DNA of 64,000 bases from Prostheceraeus crozeri. Lineage: Eukaryota; Platyhelminthes; Polycladida; Euryleptidae. Positions within the stretch are counted from its first letter, which is position 1. Every line of letters begins with the position of its first letter. This document shows, one piece after another, positions 1 through 9,341 of this stretch. The notes under the pieces are model-generated. The model had not been told where the DNA came from. It made no database searches and saw only the letters and a list, made by a program, of their open reading frames with translations. A program made the translations under genes and the position numbers. The stretch covers positions 17,740 through 81,739 of the forward strand of contig CAJQUW010010488.1 of assembly GCA_907163375.1 (NCBI GenBank), read 5' to 3'.

Positions 1-1245
1 TGACACGATTTCCATGAAATTCGTGAATCGATGAATCTATGAATTATTGATGAGTTCATTGATAAAGAAATGTAGATATCCCAAAGGTATTCATTGATTA
101 AGTTTCATAAGACGCGAAAGGTAAAATAAAGACCTTTCACGTCACAAATTCATCAATAAACACATTTCACCGTCGTAATCGCTTATTGTTTTTGATGCGA
201 TTTCTATGAAATTCTTGTGCACCTAATATGAAGTAAATACAGAACCAGTTAACAATGCATTTAGATAGGGACAAACATCAGAAGCAATAGCGACTGATTA
301 ATATTCACTGACATTGACAAACTTTGCTGCAATTGTCTCATTCCGCACACATTTCTTGACATTGGAGGTCGGTTACTCATAACTGTCCAAGCATTGTTCA
401 AATCCTTTTTCTTACACCATTCCAGGTATGTGTAAAGTTACACATCCTAACTACTGTTCTTCGGTGCAATGTGCCCTGTCAGTTAGGTCGCTCTTCCTCC
501 TTAATGGGACTGCTAAATGCTCAGGGGATTTTGCGATGTGGCATGGTCTTTCGGAGTGTCTTGACCATGGTAGGAATTCTATCCTAACATGTGATGACAC
601 ACATGCTACGCTGTGTCGCGTTTTTCCGTTGACCTGTTTCTGTTTCCGTGTTGGTTTGGGGAGCGGATTCCTGATCGGCGAGGTGCATTTCGCTCAATTA
701 CGATAGCATAGTGTGAAATTGTTCTATGATTAATTAACCGCACCATCGATCAAATAATAAGGCTAAATAATCTACTGTGATGAAGTGTGATTGGTAAATA
801 AAACACATTATTAATTATTTGATGAAATTAATGTTTTTGTTCCTTTGCATTATCATGATTATTGCATGTTGTTATACTATGAAAATGAATGATTTGTCTC
901 CTCTCCTCATTTATCTATGACATGTCTTACCAATCATTATCACTTATCATGCTCACATAAATTGACGTTATGATTCATGCACTTGTATATATTATGCTCA
1001 TTATCATGATAATATCTCATTCTATGAAGTTAAATGTCCATACGGTTAAACATCAAGTTTAATGTTTACGAGTATATATTAATTTTTCCATTTGTAAATA
1101 TTCACATAAAATTCATTACAAAATGTACCACGTTAATATCATAACGAACTCATAGACTTCTTCAGACTGCATTCATCTTAAAACTCTCCGTTGCTTCTGT
1201 TGCCGCTTTTCTCATCTCTGTATCTCTATTCACCTCAAAATTTAT
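1..1245. other. Left flanking DNA, no recognised gene
   Basis: Host DNA to the left of the outer hAT element. A GC-richer stretch at about 420-705 has an open frame of 92 codons with no family resemblance I recognise, and a short pyrimidine tract ending in CAG precedes it, so an exon is possible but unsupported. The rest is AT-rich and empty to my eye. Confidence 0.4.
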
Positions 1246-1253
1246 GTGATTAG
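1246..1253. repeat. hAT target-site duplication, left copy
   Basis: GTGATTAG directly abuts the left end of the outer hAT and is repeated exactly at 33556-33563. Confidence 0.85.
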
Positions 1254-1509
1254 AAGGCGGTTTTTTATTGACCTAAAAAATTACGAATTCTGACTTTATT
1301 TTCAAGTAAATTTTCACCGAAAATTTTGACTTAAATGTAAAATTTCTATCCAATCTTTTTACCTAATTCAGTTTTGTTTAACCAAAGAAAACATCGTTTC
1401 AGACTCACAAGAAAACGTTACTTGTTTTAATTAAAGAAACATATTTTATTATTGAGCCCACAAATACAAAGTTCTTCACGAAAAGAAGGAATGCCTCTTA
1501 AACAACGAG

Positions 1510-2714
1510 TTAATTATTAATGGCATTGTAATTCATTATTGCATAGTATTTAATGTTTTGTGGAGAAAAGTTTCTTTTAAAACGAAGGAGATTTTTCAAC
1601 TGGGAAAAGCTTCGTTCGATCGCAGCTATGGTTGATTGTGCACACAACAGAAGATTGTATTCAGTTGGTGAAATATCGTCACGTGCCAAGTTAACAATCT
1701 CCATGATATCATTCTGTTATAGTCCCAACTCTAGTAATAGAACAATGGTTCTGTTACTTCACACGTCCGTGTTTATTCTGATCAAAACATCAGCTTATAT
1801 AGTACATGAATACATGATGAATTGTCATGTTCACAAATGTTCAGATTGATACAGATAAACAAAATAACAATAATGCCGGAACACAAGGAAAAAGTAAGTT
1901 AACAGAAATATTTACCAAAGGGAAGTTAAATGGGATTAAAGTCAAAACACTCATGGTTGGCGGGAAATTCAAACGTTGGGATCATTTTCCAAATGACCCA
2001 CGAGGTGAGCGGACGTACGGAGTTTCGGCTGTCACACATTCTGAGATAAACGCAAGTTTATATATGATTTGATTTCACAGGGATCAATTCCGAAATCCAG
2101 ACTGTTTACGTCCTGTATTACCTGACGAATTTTGTAGTTGGTTCCTTCGCATCGCTCCATTAGATGATGCAGAGGTCTATACGTTGCCACATACACGAGT
2201 TGGTCAACAATTACTGTGCCGGAAACTGCAGATTTTGCACGACTTGCAAGTAATCCATCATCCTCGAAACCCAACACAATTTGTTTGACGTCGGAAAAGT
2301 GGTCTGCATGCCAAAAAGCCGCGTTTAACCATGTTCCCTACCTGGTTACGACCGGCTTTGGTGGACTTCCAATGGATGCAAATAGAAGACGGCGATCACA
2401 ATTTTTAACAGTAGGAGCCTTGATTGAGGAAATCAAACTGTCGACAGCCTCATACTTCGACTTCACAAGCAATGCACAGTTGTGCAACAGGTGCGCCATA
2501 CACGTTACATGAAATAATGATGGATACATAGACTTCATAGTTTTGCCCGCAAAAGTCATATAACGAGCTGCATCAGATAGCAGTAAAAGGGAATTATTGC
2601 GATGAACATTTAAATCTTTAACAATAACATGGCACACTGTTTGATGATTGATATTTCCTTCTAGCCGCCTACAGTCATATAAATGAGTAACTTCAGGCTT
2701 TTCTAGAATTCCGA
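1510..2714 (-). pseudogene. hAT transposase, C-terminal part, degenerate
   Basis: Continuation of the transposase beyond the 30-kb insertion. From 2714 leftward it reads ILVGILEKPEVTHLYDC, the RNase-H-like core region, with VTCMAHLLHNC further on. At 1510-1704 is the hAT dimerisation region, with the recognisable AAIERSFSQLKNLLR. In-frame stops and frame changes separate the open pieces at about 2338-2714, 2032-2277 and 1510-1704, so this copy cannot encode a full transposase. Family assignment rests on the hAT C-terminal motif and the 8-bp target duplication. Confidence 0.75.
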
Positions 2715-2723
2715 CAAGAATGT
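2715..2723. repeat. 9-bp target-site duplication, left copy
   Basis: CAAGAATGT, identical to 32724-32732, abuts the left end of the fold-back element and lies inside hAT transposase codons. Confidence 0.85.
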
Positions 2724-3077
2724 ATGTCGTTGAAGTTAGCACCAACTTCAACACCAACTTTTTGAATAGAGTTTGTACAGAATAGGAAACCACATGTTTA
2801 GGTACTACTGATGACGCAGAGTTTGTACAGCCAAAAAGTTTTCCAAAATTCGAACTCCTTCACCTTCAAAATTCAAATCTAAATTCAAAAAATTGGTGCA
2901 AGTATTGGTGCTACCTGGTTAGCGAGTTTGTACAGCATTACGATGGAAAAATTTAGATACAAGAGCAAAAACCTGAGTTTGTACAGCAACTTTCAGCACT
3001 TTCCTCACACAAACAACCGGAAAAAACCGCCAAAAACCGATTTTTTCAAAATATGATAAGATTTTCCAGAAAAGTTC
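2724..3077 (+). repeat. Left terminal inverted repeat of fold-back element
   Basis: 354 bp matching the reverse complement of 32370-32723 with scattered mismatches. The first 30 bases contain a palindrome (GTTGAAGTT, 6-base spacer, AACTTCAAC). The 12-mer GAGTTTGTACAG recurs at 2769, 2819, 2924 and 2975 and again in each 175-bp unit, so it is a candidate transposase-binding site. Confidence 0.85.
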
Positions 3078-4276
3078 TTGGTGCTACATGGAAAATGAGT
3101 TTGCACAGCGCTCTAACCGGTGGAAGAGTGTTCTACTAATCCAGTCTGAGTTTGAACACGCACTTCTCCGACACTACAGCACTCCTACGACCGGTAAATA
3201 CCTGTTATTGTACAGTAACTACAAGAATACTGCCCATTTATGAGCAAATCAATTGGTGCTACATGGAAAATGAGTTTGTACAGTGCTCTAACCGGTGGAA
3301 GAGTGTTCTACTAATCCAGTCTGAGTTTGAACACACACTTCTCCGACACTCCAGCACTCCTACGACCGGTAAATACCGGATATTGTACAGTAACTACAAG
3401 AATACTGCCCATTTATGAACAAATCAATTGGTGCTACATGGAAAATGAGTTTGTACAGTGCTCTAACCGGTGGAAGAGTGTTCTACTAATCCAGTCTGAG
3501 TTTGAACACACACTTCTCCGACACTCCAGCACTCCTACGACCGGTGAATACCGGTTATTGTACAGTAACTACAAGAATACTGCCCATTTATGAACAAATC
3601 AATTGGTGCTACATGGAAAATGAGTTTGTACAGTGTTCTAACCGGTGGAAGAGTGTTCTACTAATCCAGTCTGAGTTTGAACACACACTTCTCCGACACT
3701 CCAACGACCGGTAAATACCGGTTATTGTACAGTAACTACAAGAATACTGCCCATTTATGAGCAAATCAATTGGTGCTACATGGAAAATGAGTTTGTACAG
3801 TGCTCTAACCGATGGGAGAGTGTTCTACTAATCCAGTCTGAGTTTGAACACACACTTCTCCGACACTCCAACGACCGGTAAATACCGGTTATTGTACAGT
3901 AACTACAAGAATACTGCCCATTTATGAACAAATCAATTGGTGCTACATGGAAAATCAGTTTGTACAGTGCTCTAACCGATGGAAGAGTGTGCTACTAATC
4001 GAGTCTGAGTTTGAACACACACATCTCCGACACTACAGCACTCCTACGACCGGAAAATACCGGTTATTGTGCAGTAACTACAAGAATACTGCCCATTTAT
4101 GAACAAATCAATTGGTGCTACATGGAAAATGAGTTTGTACAGTGCTCTAACCGATGGAAGAGTGTTCTACTAATCCAGTCTGAGTTTGAACACACACTTC
4201 TCCGACACTCCAGCACTCCTACGACCGGTAAATACCGGTTATTGTACAGTAACTACAAGAATACTGCCCATTTATG
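3078..4276 (+). repeat. 175-bp tandem repeat array, seven copies
   Basis: Units start with TTGGTGCTACATGG at 3078, 3253, 3428, 3603, 3770, 3937 and 4112. Five units are 175 bp; the units starting at 3603 and 3770 are 167 bp through an 8-bp loss in the CAGCACTCCTACG stretch. Copies differ by a few substitutions. Each unit carries GAGTTTGTACAG and several ACCGGT-type palindromic steps. The open frames in it simply follow the repeat and are not genes. Confidence 0.9.
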
Positions 4277-4613
4277 ATCATGGAATGATAAGTTTCTCTA
4301 AGTTGGATGTCAAAGTAAGTGACTTCAAAGTCTCTTTTACCTCATGATTGGGGTAAATACGATATGGCCTGGGTGTTTTTGCATCTGAGTACGTTTTCAT
4401 ATAGATTTGCGAATTAAACTCCGATGATGTGTTGGAAATGTAGTATGAAATGACAGTGATGTGTTTCGCTCCTATCTTGGTAATAGAGCAACTGATCTTT
4501 ACAAGAAAATCCTAAGTGCTAGTTTATCGCTACCTAGAATAGACATTTTCACATATAGAAGTGGATCTTGGTTTATTTGTGATTGCAGAATTGATGTAGA
4601 TCATTATTTCGAT
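4277..4613. other. Interior of fold-back element, no gene seen
   Basis: Unique AT-rich sequence between the tandem array and a small MITE. No recognisable coding region or repeat. Confidence 0.4.
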
Positions 4614-5062
4614 ACACTAGGTGACATGCCTCGCTCAATCACGCGTAATTACACATGACCCCAAACATTCGTGGCTATGCGGGATATTGCTGCAATATAA
4701 GTTATATAAGTAAGTATAGTTGGCAGTCCTGTTATATAGACTTTGCGTCTCATGTGTCTGCCTGTATCAGAGGCTAAACAATGTGATAGGACCTCAATTT
4801 CATGCTCAGGGAAGACAGAACATGCTTAGCGGTTCATCTTAGTGGTTCAAGTGGCAGCGCAGACAACCGTGGACAAACTATAAACGCTCGCCCGCGCGTA
4901 TTCTTAAACATCTCCCATGTTTGAACAGCATCAGATCAAGTGATTGCTGACTCTTAGTGCAGCGCATATATACGCGGGTAGAAGAATAGAATGTCCTTAA
5001 CCACGGATGTTTGGGGTGTTCCGTAATTGCGCCTGAATAACGCGTGGCATGTCACCTAGTGT
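4614..5062. mobile_element. MITE with ACACTAGGTGACATGCC inverted ends
   Basis: About 60 bp at the left (ACACTAGGTGACATGCC..., then GCGTAATTAC, then CCCCAAACATTCGTGG) recurs inverted at 5003-5062 with several mismatches. The 449-bp interior has no open frame of note. The terminal CACTA is reminiscent of EnSpm/CACTA elements, but no clear 2-3 bp target duplication is visible, so the superfamily is open. Confidence 0.6.
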
Positions 5063-5580
5063 GGATTTATGTTTATGTGAGATAAAAATGGGCAGTGTTT
5101 ATAGTATGTAAGCGTATTTTGAAGCTGAATAGGCCTATTTTTAAATAGGATACATGCATGAAATGCTACAACTGATATACGTTCAAAAACAGAATTAGCC
5201 TATTTTAGAGATATACGAGCGCATTAGAGAAAAGAATATCAGAATTAGGCCTTAATATCGTAAAGGTTTCTCGTTCTTTCTGGACGTAGATCCTTTCGTT
5301 TGATTGACTTGAAATGGCACCTAGCTGTTATTAATCGATCGAAATCCATGAACTCGAAACAAGCTTGGATCTTGAGCATTGCACCCTGTTGTCGTTTGAG
5401 ACATCTATGATTTCAAAATATGTTGGTGACGATTTTATTGACACGTGCAGGAGTGTATCAAAAACTTAAGCGACAAAAATCAAAATTTTGCACGTTGTCG
5501 CACCTATCTCGATGGGCCTTGTCGCATTTACCCCGGACCTGGTTTTCACTACCAAAATCGATCGGGCTACGTAAATAATG
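5063..5580. other. Fold-back interior left of the Polinton, no gene seen
   Basis: Unique AT-rich sequence ending at the Polinton target site. Nothing recognisable. Confidence 0.4.
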
Positions 5581-5586
5581 AAGAGG
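5581..5586. repeat. Polinton target-site duplication, left copy
   Basis: AAGAGG, repeated exactly at 29773-29778. Six-base duplications are characteristic of Polinton integrase. Confidence 0.92.
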
Positions 5587-5939
5587 AGTAGTTAATAATG
5601 TGAACGCAAAAAGTGAGGATTAAAACGAGGATGCAAACATGGCGTTCCAAACATGTAAATATGAACATTTGAATTCGAACCGCGTTCCAATCATGTGAAT
5701 AGGAACCGCGTTCCGATTGGGATTTGAATTTGAGTTCATGTTTCGAGGTTCGGTACAATCAATTGTGTACTGGGGTTGTAACAGCCTGTTCCGATTTTGA
5801 ATTAAAGTGAGTGAATTAGAACAGGGATGCGAACATTTATTTCGGAACTTGAATAGATAGTTGTTTGTTTTGAGACTGCTTGCTCAAATGCGACAATTGT
5901 GGCCATTGTGACTATGATGACAATTTTATTTATTTTCAT
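5587..5939 (+). repeat. Polinton left terminal inverted repeat
   Basis: 353 bp, matching the reverse complement of 29420-29772 almost perfectly; I noticed one mismatch near the inner edge. Begins AGTAGTTAATAATG. Confidence 0.93.
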
Positions 5940-5975
5940 AACTAGGTTAAGTTATAAATACGTGGAAGTTGCTTC

Positions 5976-6479
5976 ATGGTTAGCTTCCCAATTTCATGGA
6001 TTGTTGCAAGAGACCTTGGTTATTCGCTAAAGGCCATAGAAACTGTTACAAATCTAAATGAAAATATCAAAGCTGGCGATTTAGTTGAACGACTAATGGA
6101 TCTGGATGAGCATACCATGAATGCTAATTTGGATCGTAGTTGGATAGAAGATTTCTCAATGCTACATCATAAAGACAGTGAAATTAGGAGGATGAAATTA
6201 GAACTTTCTGAAACGGAGATAAAAAAAGTGAAACCTTCAATTGATTTATCGAAATGTTCTATCGATGAAAGTGACTTCAGAAAGAAATTAGAAACAGAGA
6301 CGTTTAAACTATTATGTGAACGGAACTGCATTAGGTGTTTTGAACGGGAAAAATCCCTTCTCTTGTTACCATGTTCTCATTTTGTCATGTGTTCTACATG
6401 CTATATACCCTTGGAAACTACATTTTGTCCCCTTTGTGATGAAGAAATAATTTCAACAGTCACTGTATATCGTTCATAA
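5976..6479 (+). CDS. UBA-RING protein, IAP-like without BIR (Polinton cargo)
   Basis: 167 aa. The C-terminal third is a C3HC4 RING finger: C118, C121, C133, H135, C139, C142, C151 and C154 are all visible, with the LPCSHFVMC signature seen in IAP-type RINGs. Residues about 8-45 (ARDLGYSLKAIETV...) resemble the UBA domain of cIAPs; no BIR domain is present. A RING E3 ligase of this kind would act in ubiquitin-dependent control of apoptosis or immune signalling. The gene starts only 37 bp inside the left TIR. A TATAAATA box at 5953-5960 is too close to the first ATG for a normal leader, so the start is uncertain. UBA is inference; the RING is clear. Confidence 0.75.
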   Translation: MVSFPISWIVARDLGYSLKAIETVTNLNENIKAGDLVERLMDLDEHTMNANLDRSWIEDFSMLHHKDSEIRRMKLELSETEIKKVKPSIDLSKCSIDESDFRKKLETETFKLLCERNCIRCFEREKSLLLLPCSHFVMCSTCYIPLETTFCPLCDEEIISTVTVYRS

Positions 6480-6526
6480 TGAGTCATCATGCGTGTCTGT
6501 AATTGGTTGCTATTGTGCAGCTTTTG

Positions 6527-6535
6527 TATATAAGG
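6527..6535 (+). promoter_or_regulatory. TATA box TATATAAGG
   Basis: Lies 55-63 bp upstream of the ATG at 6590, a normal core-promoter spacing. The same motif recurs before other genes of this element. Confidence 0.55.
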
Positions 6536-6582
6536 TTATGACACTTCTATTACAACCATATGTGTTGAGGATTGTAGACATT

Positions 6583-6588
6583 AATAAA
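6583..6588 (+). terminator. Poly(A) signal AATAAA
   Basis: About 100 bp after the RING gene and directly before the ATG at 6590. A likely 3'-end signal for the RING gene placed on top of the next gene's start. Confidence 0.4.
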
Positions 6589-6589
6589 C

Positions 6590-7201
6590 ATGCCATTTAC
6601 CACGATCATTCCTGTTTCAATTATTCACAAAGACAATCTGTTTACTAGCAAGATTTTCTACTCTGCAAATGATGTTATTGGTTACAAAGCTGATCTCATG
6701 GATCTGGTGGAGGATATTGTCACATTCTATCATTGTGAAGATGATATTGAACTTCAGAAACTCTTAATGAGGACATTGACCAATGCCCTTACGCGAGTAC
6801 TACGATTTTGGCTCGATGAAGTGTTCAAGCCTCTGAGTTTGACGGAAGCTATTCCACAGAGTTCTCGTTGCTATTGTGAAATGAGAACACGGAAATTGAA
6901 GACTTGTTTGCATGATATAATCGTATTTAGCCACTATGACGAAAATGGTGGTAAATTCAAGGTGGACATGTTTACCGGACCCCCGTCGATGAGCGTCAAT
7001 GTGGCAGTGCAAGATGACCGGGACATAATCAAGTTTAGAGCATACTATGCTAATCTTTTAAAAGTCTTCGCTTCAAAACCATGCTGTTCATGCTGTCCTC
7101 TATCAAAGGATTTAATGTGTAATATAGAACAGCTTATAACTGCAACGACTCAGACTTTGAGTGATGTTGATGACTACGACCTACCATCTGTTACCGTTTG
7201 A
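6590..7201 (+). CDS. Unrecognised Polinton protein, 203 aa
   Basis: Open from the first ATG after a TATATAAGG box. No family recognised. The central part is mixed alpha/beta-looking, and cysteines cluster at two points: CYCEM near residue 95 and KPCCSCCPLSKDLMC near residue 165. The cysteine clusters could bind metal, but the spacing fits no zinc finger I know. It sits between the RING gene and a virion-core-like gene, so either a virion or an accessory role is possible. Confidence 0.5.
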   Translation: MPFTTIIPVSIIHKDNLFTSKIFYSANDVIGYKADLMDLVEDIVTFYHCEDDIELQKLLMRTLTNALTRVLRFWLDEVFKPLSLTEAIPQSSRCYCEMRTRKLKTCLHDIIVFSHYDENGGKFKVDMFTGPPSMSVNVAVQDDRDIIKFRAYYANLLKVFASKPCCSCCPLSKDLMCNIEQLITATTQTLSDVDDYDLPSVTV

Positions 7202-7210
7202 CTTTGTTGC

Positions 7211-7660
7211 ATGGAACTAGGCAAAAATGTATATTTTCATAAATGCTTTGCTTTTAACACAATAAAAATGACTGCACAACGAAAGGCATCTTTTTCTCGG
7301 AAGAATGGTTCTTTTAGACCTTCAAGTCAGTTTAAGAAGGCGTTGCGAAAGTTAAACAGCATGCGAAACAATAAAGTTAAGTGCAAATTAATTCAAAACT
7401 CAAGTGATGATTTCATCCGTGATTTGGCTTTTGCAATACACAAATGCCTCCCAATATACAAGCCTTTATTGAGTACTGATTCTCTAAACAGCATTAGAAA
7501 ATTTTCAAATACAAGAAGCAGTGATATGAAAAGGCGGAACTTAGTTCAGCGTGGAGGTGGTGGGTTTTTGAATATGTTGAATGATATTGGAAACAGCATT
7601 TACAATGTACTCAACAGTCCACTAGGGAAAGTTGTAGCAGGTGCCGCAGTGTTGCTATAG
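7211..7660 (+). CDS. Small basic virion-core-like protein (adenovirus pX-like family)
   Basis: Up to 149 aa from 7211; the methionine at 7268 (MTAQRKASFSRK) is the more likely start, giving 130 aa. Strongly basic N-terminal half, then a helical stretch, then MKRRNLVQRGGGGFLNML followed by a glycine/alanine-rich hydrophobic tail. This layout (basic, helical, K/R-rich, QxGGG, hydrophobic) is a pattern common in animal Polintons and adintoviruses, where it is considered a virion core or membrane-active protein. The glycine run resembles adenain cleavage sites. Functional assignment is by family resemblance only. Confidence 0.6.
   Translation: MELGKNVYFHKCFAFNTIKMTAQRKASFSRKNGSFRPSSQFKKALRKLNSMRNNKVKCKLIQNSSDDFIRDLAFAIHKCLPIYKPLLSTDSLNSIRKFSNTRSSDMKRRNLVQRGGGGFLNMLNDIGNSIYNVLNSPLGKVVAGAAVLL
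7261..7266 (+). terminator. Poly(A) signal AATAAA
   Basis: 60 bp past the stop at 7201 and immediately before the internal ATG at 7268. The same compact arrangement is seen at 6583. Confidence 0.35.
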
Positions 7661-7714
7661 ACGACGAATCATGGATTGACACGTCATCATTGATTGATGA
7701 CTCATGTGAATATG

Positions 7715-7724
7715 TATATAAGAG
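7715..7724 (+). promoter_or_regulatory. TATA box TATATAAGAG
   Basis: About 90 bp before the ATG at 7810; matches the TATATAAG motif before other genes of the element. Confidence 0.5.
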
Positions 7725-7809
7725 AGACGCGCTTGTACTCTTTAATCACTTTCAAGCTATCATTCATCGCTGACGGTTGAAAAGCTCCGAATAAGTACAA
7801 CATTGAATT

Positions 7810-8556
7810 ATGTCTCAAAAAATGTTTATAGTTAGAGAGGAGAGCGACTCATTTGAACGTGATCTCTTTAAATTCCGACCGACAAGGAAGGTTCAAGGGA
7901 TTGGAAATACCTTTTACTTCCAAACGTTGAGCTATGGTGACGATGGTTTCTACCTTCAAGTTCCATTTTTCCACAGTAATGGTATGTCTTCATCTGGATA
8001 TAGCAACATGAGACAAATGCGAGTGACCTTTCCGAAATGGCAGCAGATGATACTCAAAACCATCGACTCTTTGGCGAAGGAATGCGTTGTGTTGCCCGAA
8101 AGTGCTCCTACACATTGGAGGAAGGCGTTAGAGGAAGGAAGTGGCTATAAGGATTTACCCGAGTTCGATACGCTATTCTTGAAATTGTCCGATCACTTTC
8201 AAGCATTCGATCTACTTGTTAATACAATGGAGTGTGATGATCTTAAGCGCGGACGATACATGGGTTTAATACACGTCAACGGACTATACATTGGTGCTCA
8301 CGGCTCAACCGGAAAAGTGGCATCGTTACAAATGAAAGTTCTACAGTTGGTTTATGAGCCAATGCCGATTGATAAGTGTCTAATCACCATCGATAAACCT
8401 ACTTCAAAAGATGGGAAGGATGTTGAAGAAAGAAAAAAGCGGGGACGGAAATCCAAGGAAGGGAGTGTTAAGTTGAAATTGAAACGCCAAGATGCTCAAA
8501 TTGACGCGAGAAGTTATTTTAATGCTGACATTGATGAGGAAACACAAATGCTGTGA
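7810..8556 (+). CDS. Conserved-looking Polinton protein with basic AT-hook-like tail, 248 aa
   Basis: Starts at the ATG about 90 bp after a TATATAAG box and ends 27 bp before an AATAAA. N-terminal 170 residues look globular with beta-rich stretches; the C-terminal quarter is highly charged, with KKRGRKSK resembling an AT-hook, which suggests nucleic-acid binding. It lies directly upstream of the packaging ATPase. I do not recognise the family; a DNA-binding role is inference from the tail. Confidence 0.55.
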   Translation: MSQKMFIVREESDSFERDLFKFRPTRKVQGIGNTFYFQTLSYGDDGFYLQVPFFHSNGMSSSGYSNMRQMRVTFPKWQQMILKTIDSLAKECVVLPESAPTHWRKALEEGSGYKDLPEFDTLFLKLSDHFQAFDLLVNTMECDDLKRGRYMGLIHVNGLYIGAHGSTGKVASLQMKVLQLVYEPMPIDKCLITIDKPTSKDGKDVEERKKRGRKSKEGSVKLKLKRQDAQIDARSYFNADIDEETQML

Positions 8557-8582
8557 ATGTGAAATGAAAGTTTCTAAATGTA

Positions 8583-8588
8583 AATAAA
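8583..8588 (+). terminator. Poly(A) signal AATAAA
   Basis: 27 bp downstream of the stop codon at 8556. Confidence 0.5.
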
Positions 8589-8664
8589 GTTGTTATGGAA
8601 CATGACTTGTTTTATTCTAAGCAAACTGGTGGGTGTTGGTCTTTAAAGCTTTTGAAATTTCAGG

Positions 8665-9300
8665 ATGACAGATTTTCGCCTATTCACTGATCGCACAATG
8701 TGTGTGGCCGGACCAAGTCAGTCCGGTAAAACTACATTTGTAACTCAATTACTACAATTTAGAAATGAGATATTTAATAAAGAAATTAAAAGAGTTAAAT
8801 GGTGTTATGGCATATTTCAACCACAACTACATTCTGCACTTCGCCAGAAAGGTTATGATGTGAAGCAAGGGTTACCGACAACTGAAGACATCAAAGCAGG
8901 TGACTTAATTGTGCTAGATGATCTATTGCGTGAAAGCAAATCATCGAAAGATGTAACTGAAATGTTTATTCAGACAGCACATCATAGGGAAGCCTTCATA
9001 ATCTATATCACCCAAAAAATTTTTGATGGAGGGAAAGAGCAAAGAACTAGGAGTTTGAATACACATTATTTGGCAATATTTAAAAATCCAAGAGACAGCA
9101 GTCAGATACATCATCTCAGTAGACAGATATTACCTCAACAACCTAAAGTTCTTTCAAAAATATATGAAGATGTAACTAAGAAACCACATGGCTATCTATT
9201 TATTGATCTAACCCAGGAATGTCCGGAACGACTTCGATTTCGAACTAATATCATACCTAATTCCGTTGAAACAATGACAGTTTTCTCGGTTCACAGCTAG
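8665..9300 (+). CDS. FtsK/HerA-type (A32-like) genome-packaging ATPase
   Basis: 211 aa. Walker A GPSQSGKT at residues 16-23 and Walker B LIVLDD at residues 81-86, followed by a conserved helix and a glutamine-containing sensor-like segment (IIYITQKIF). Length and motif placement fit the packaging ATPase of Polintons, adintoviruses and related double-jelly-roll viruses, which drives DNA into capsids. It is followed after 41 bp by another Polinton gene on the same strand. The frame looks whole. Confidence 0.9.
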   Translation: MTDFRLFTDRTMCVAGPSQSGKTTFVTQLLQFRNEIFNKEIKRVKWCYGIFQPQLHSALRQKGYDVKQGLPTTEDIKAGDLIVLDDLLRESKSSKDVTEMFIQTAHHREAFIIYITQKIFDGGKEQRTRSLNTHYLAIFKNPRDSSQIHHLSRQILPQQPKVLSKIYEDVTKKPHGYLFIDLTQECPERLRFRTNIIPNSVETMTVFSVHS

Positions 9301-9341
9301 TTTTAAGCAATGTACTTTGTTGCCTTATTATTATTACAAAC

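Noticed and set aside
428-706. 92-codon plus-strand open frame in a GC-richer patch
   Set aside because: No family resemblance; kept as a note because an exon cannot be excluded.
3078-4276. CRISPR-like array
   Set aside because: The whole 175-bp unit repeats with no unique spacers, and this is an animal genome; it is a minisatellite in a transposon end.
3152-4277. Series of 70-88 codon open frames with near-identical products starting MNTHFSDT
   Set aside because: They follow the 175-bp tandem repeat unit and recur on the opposite side (32005-32295). No promoter or independent coding signature; repeat artefacts.
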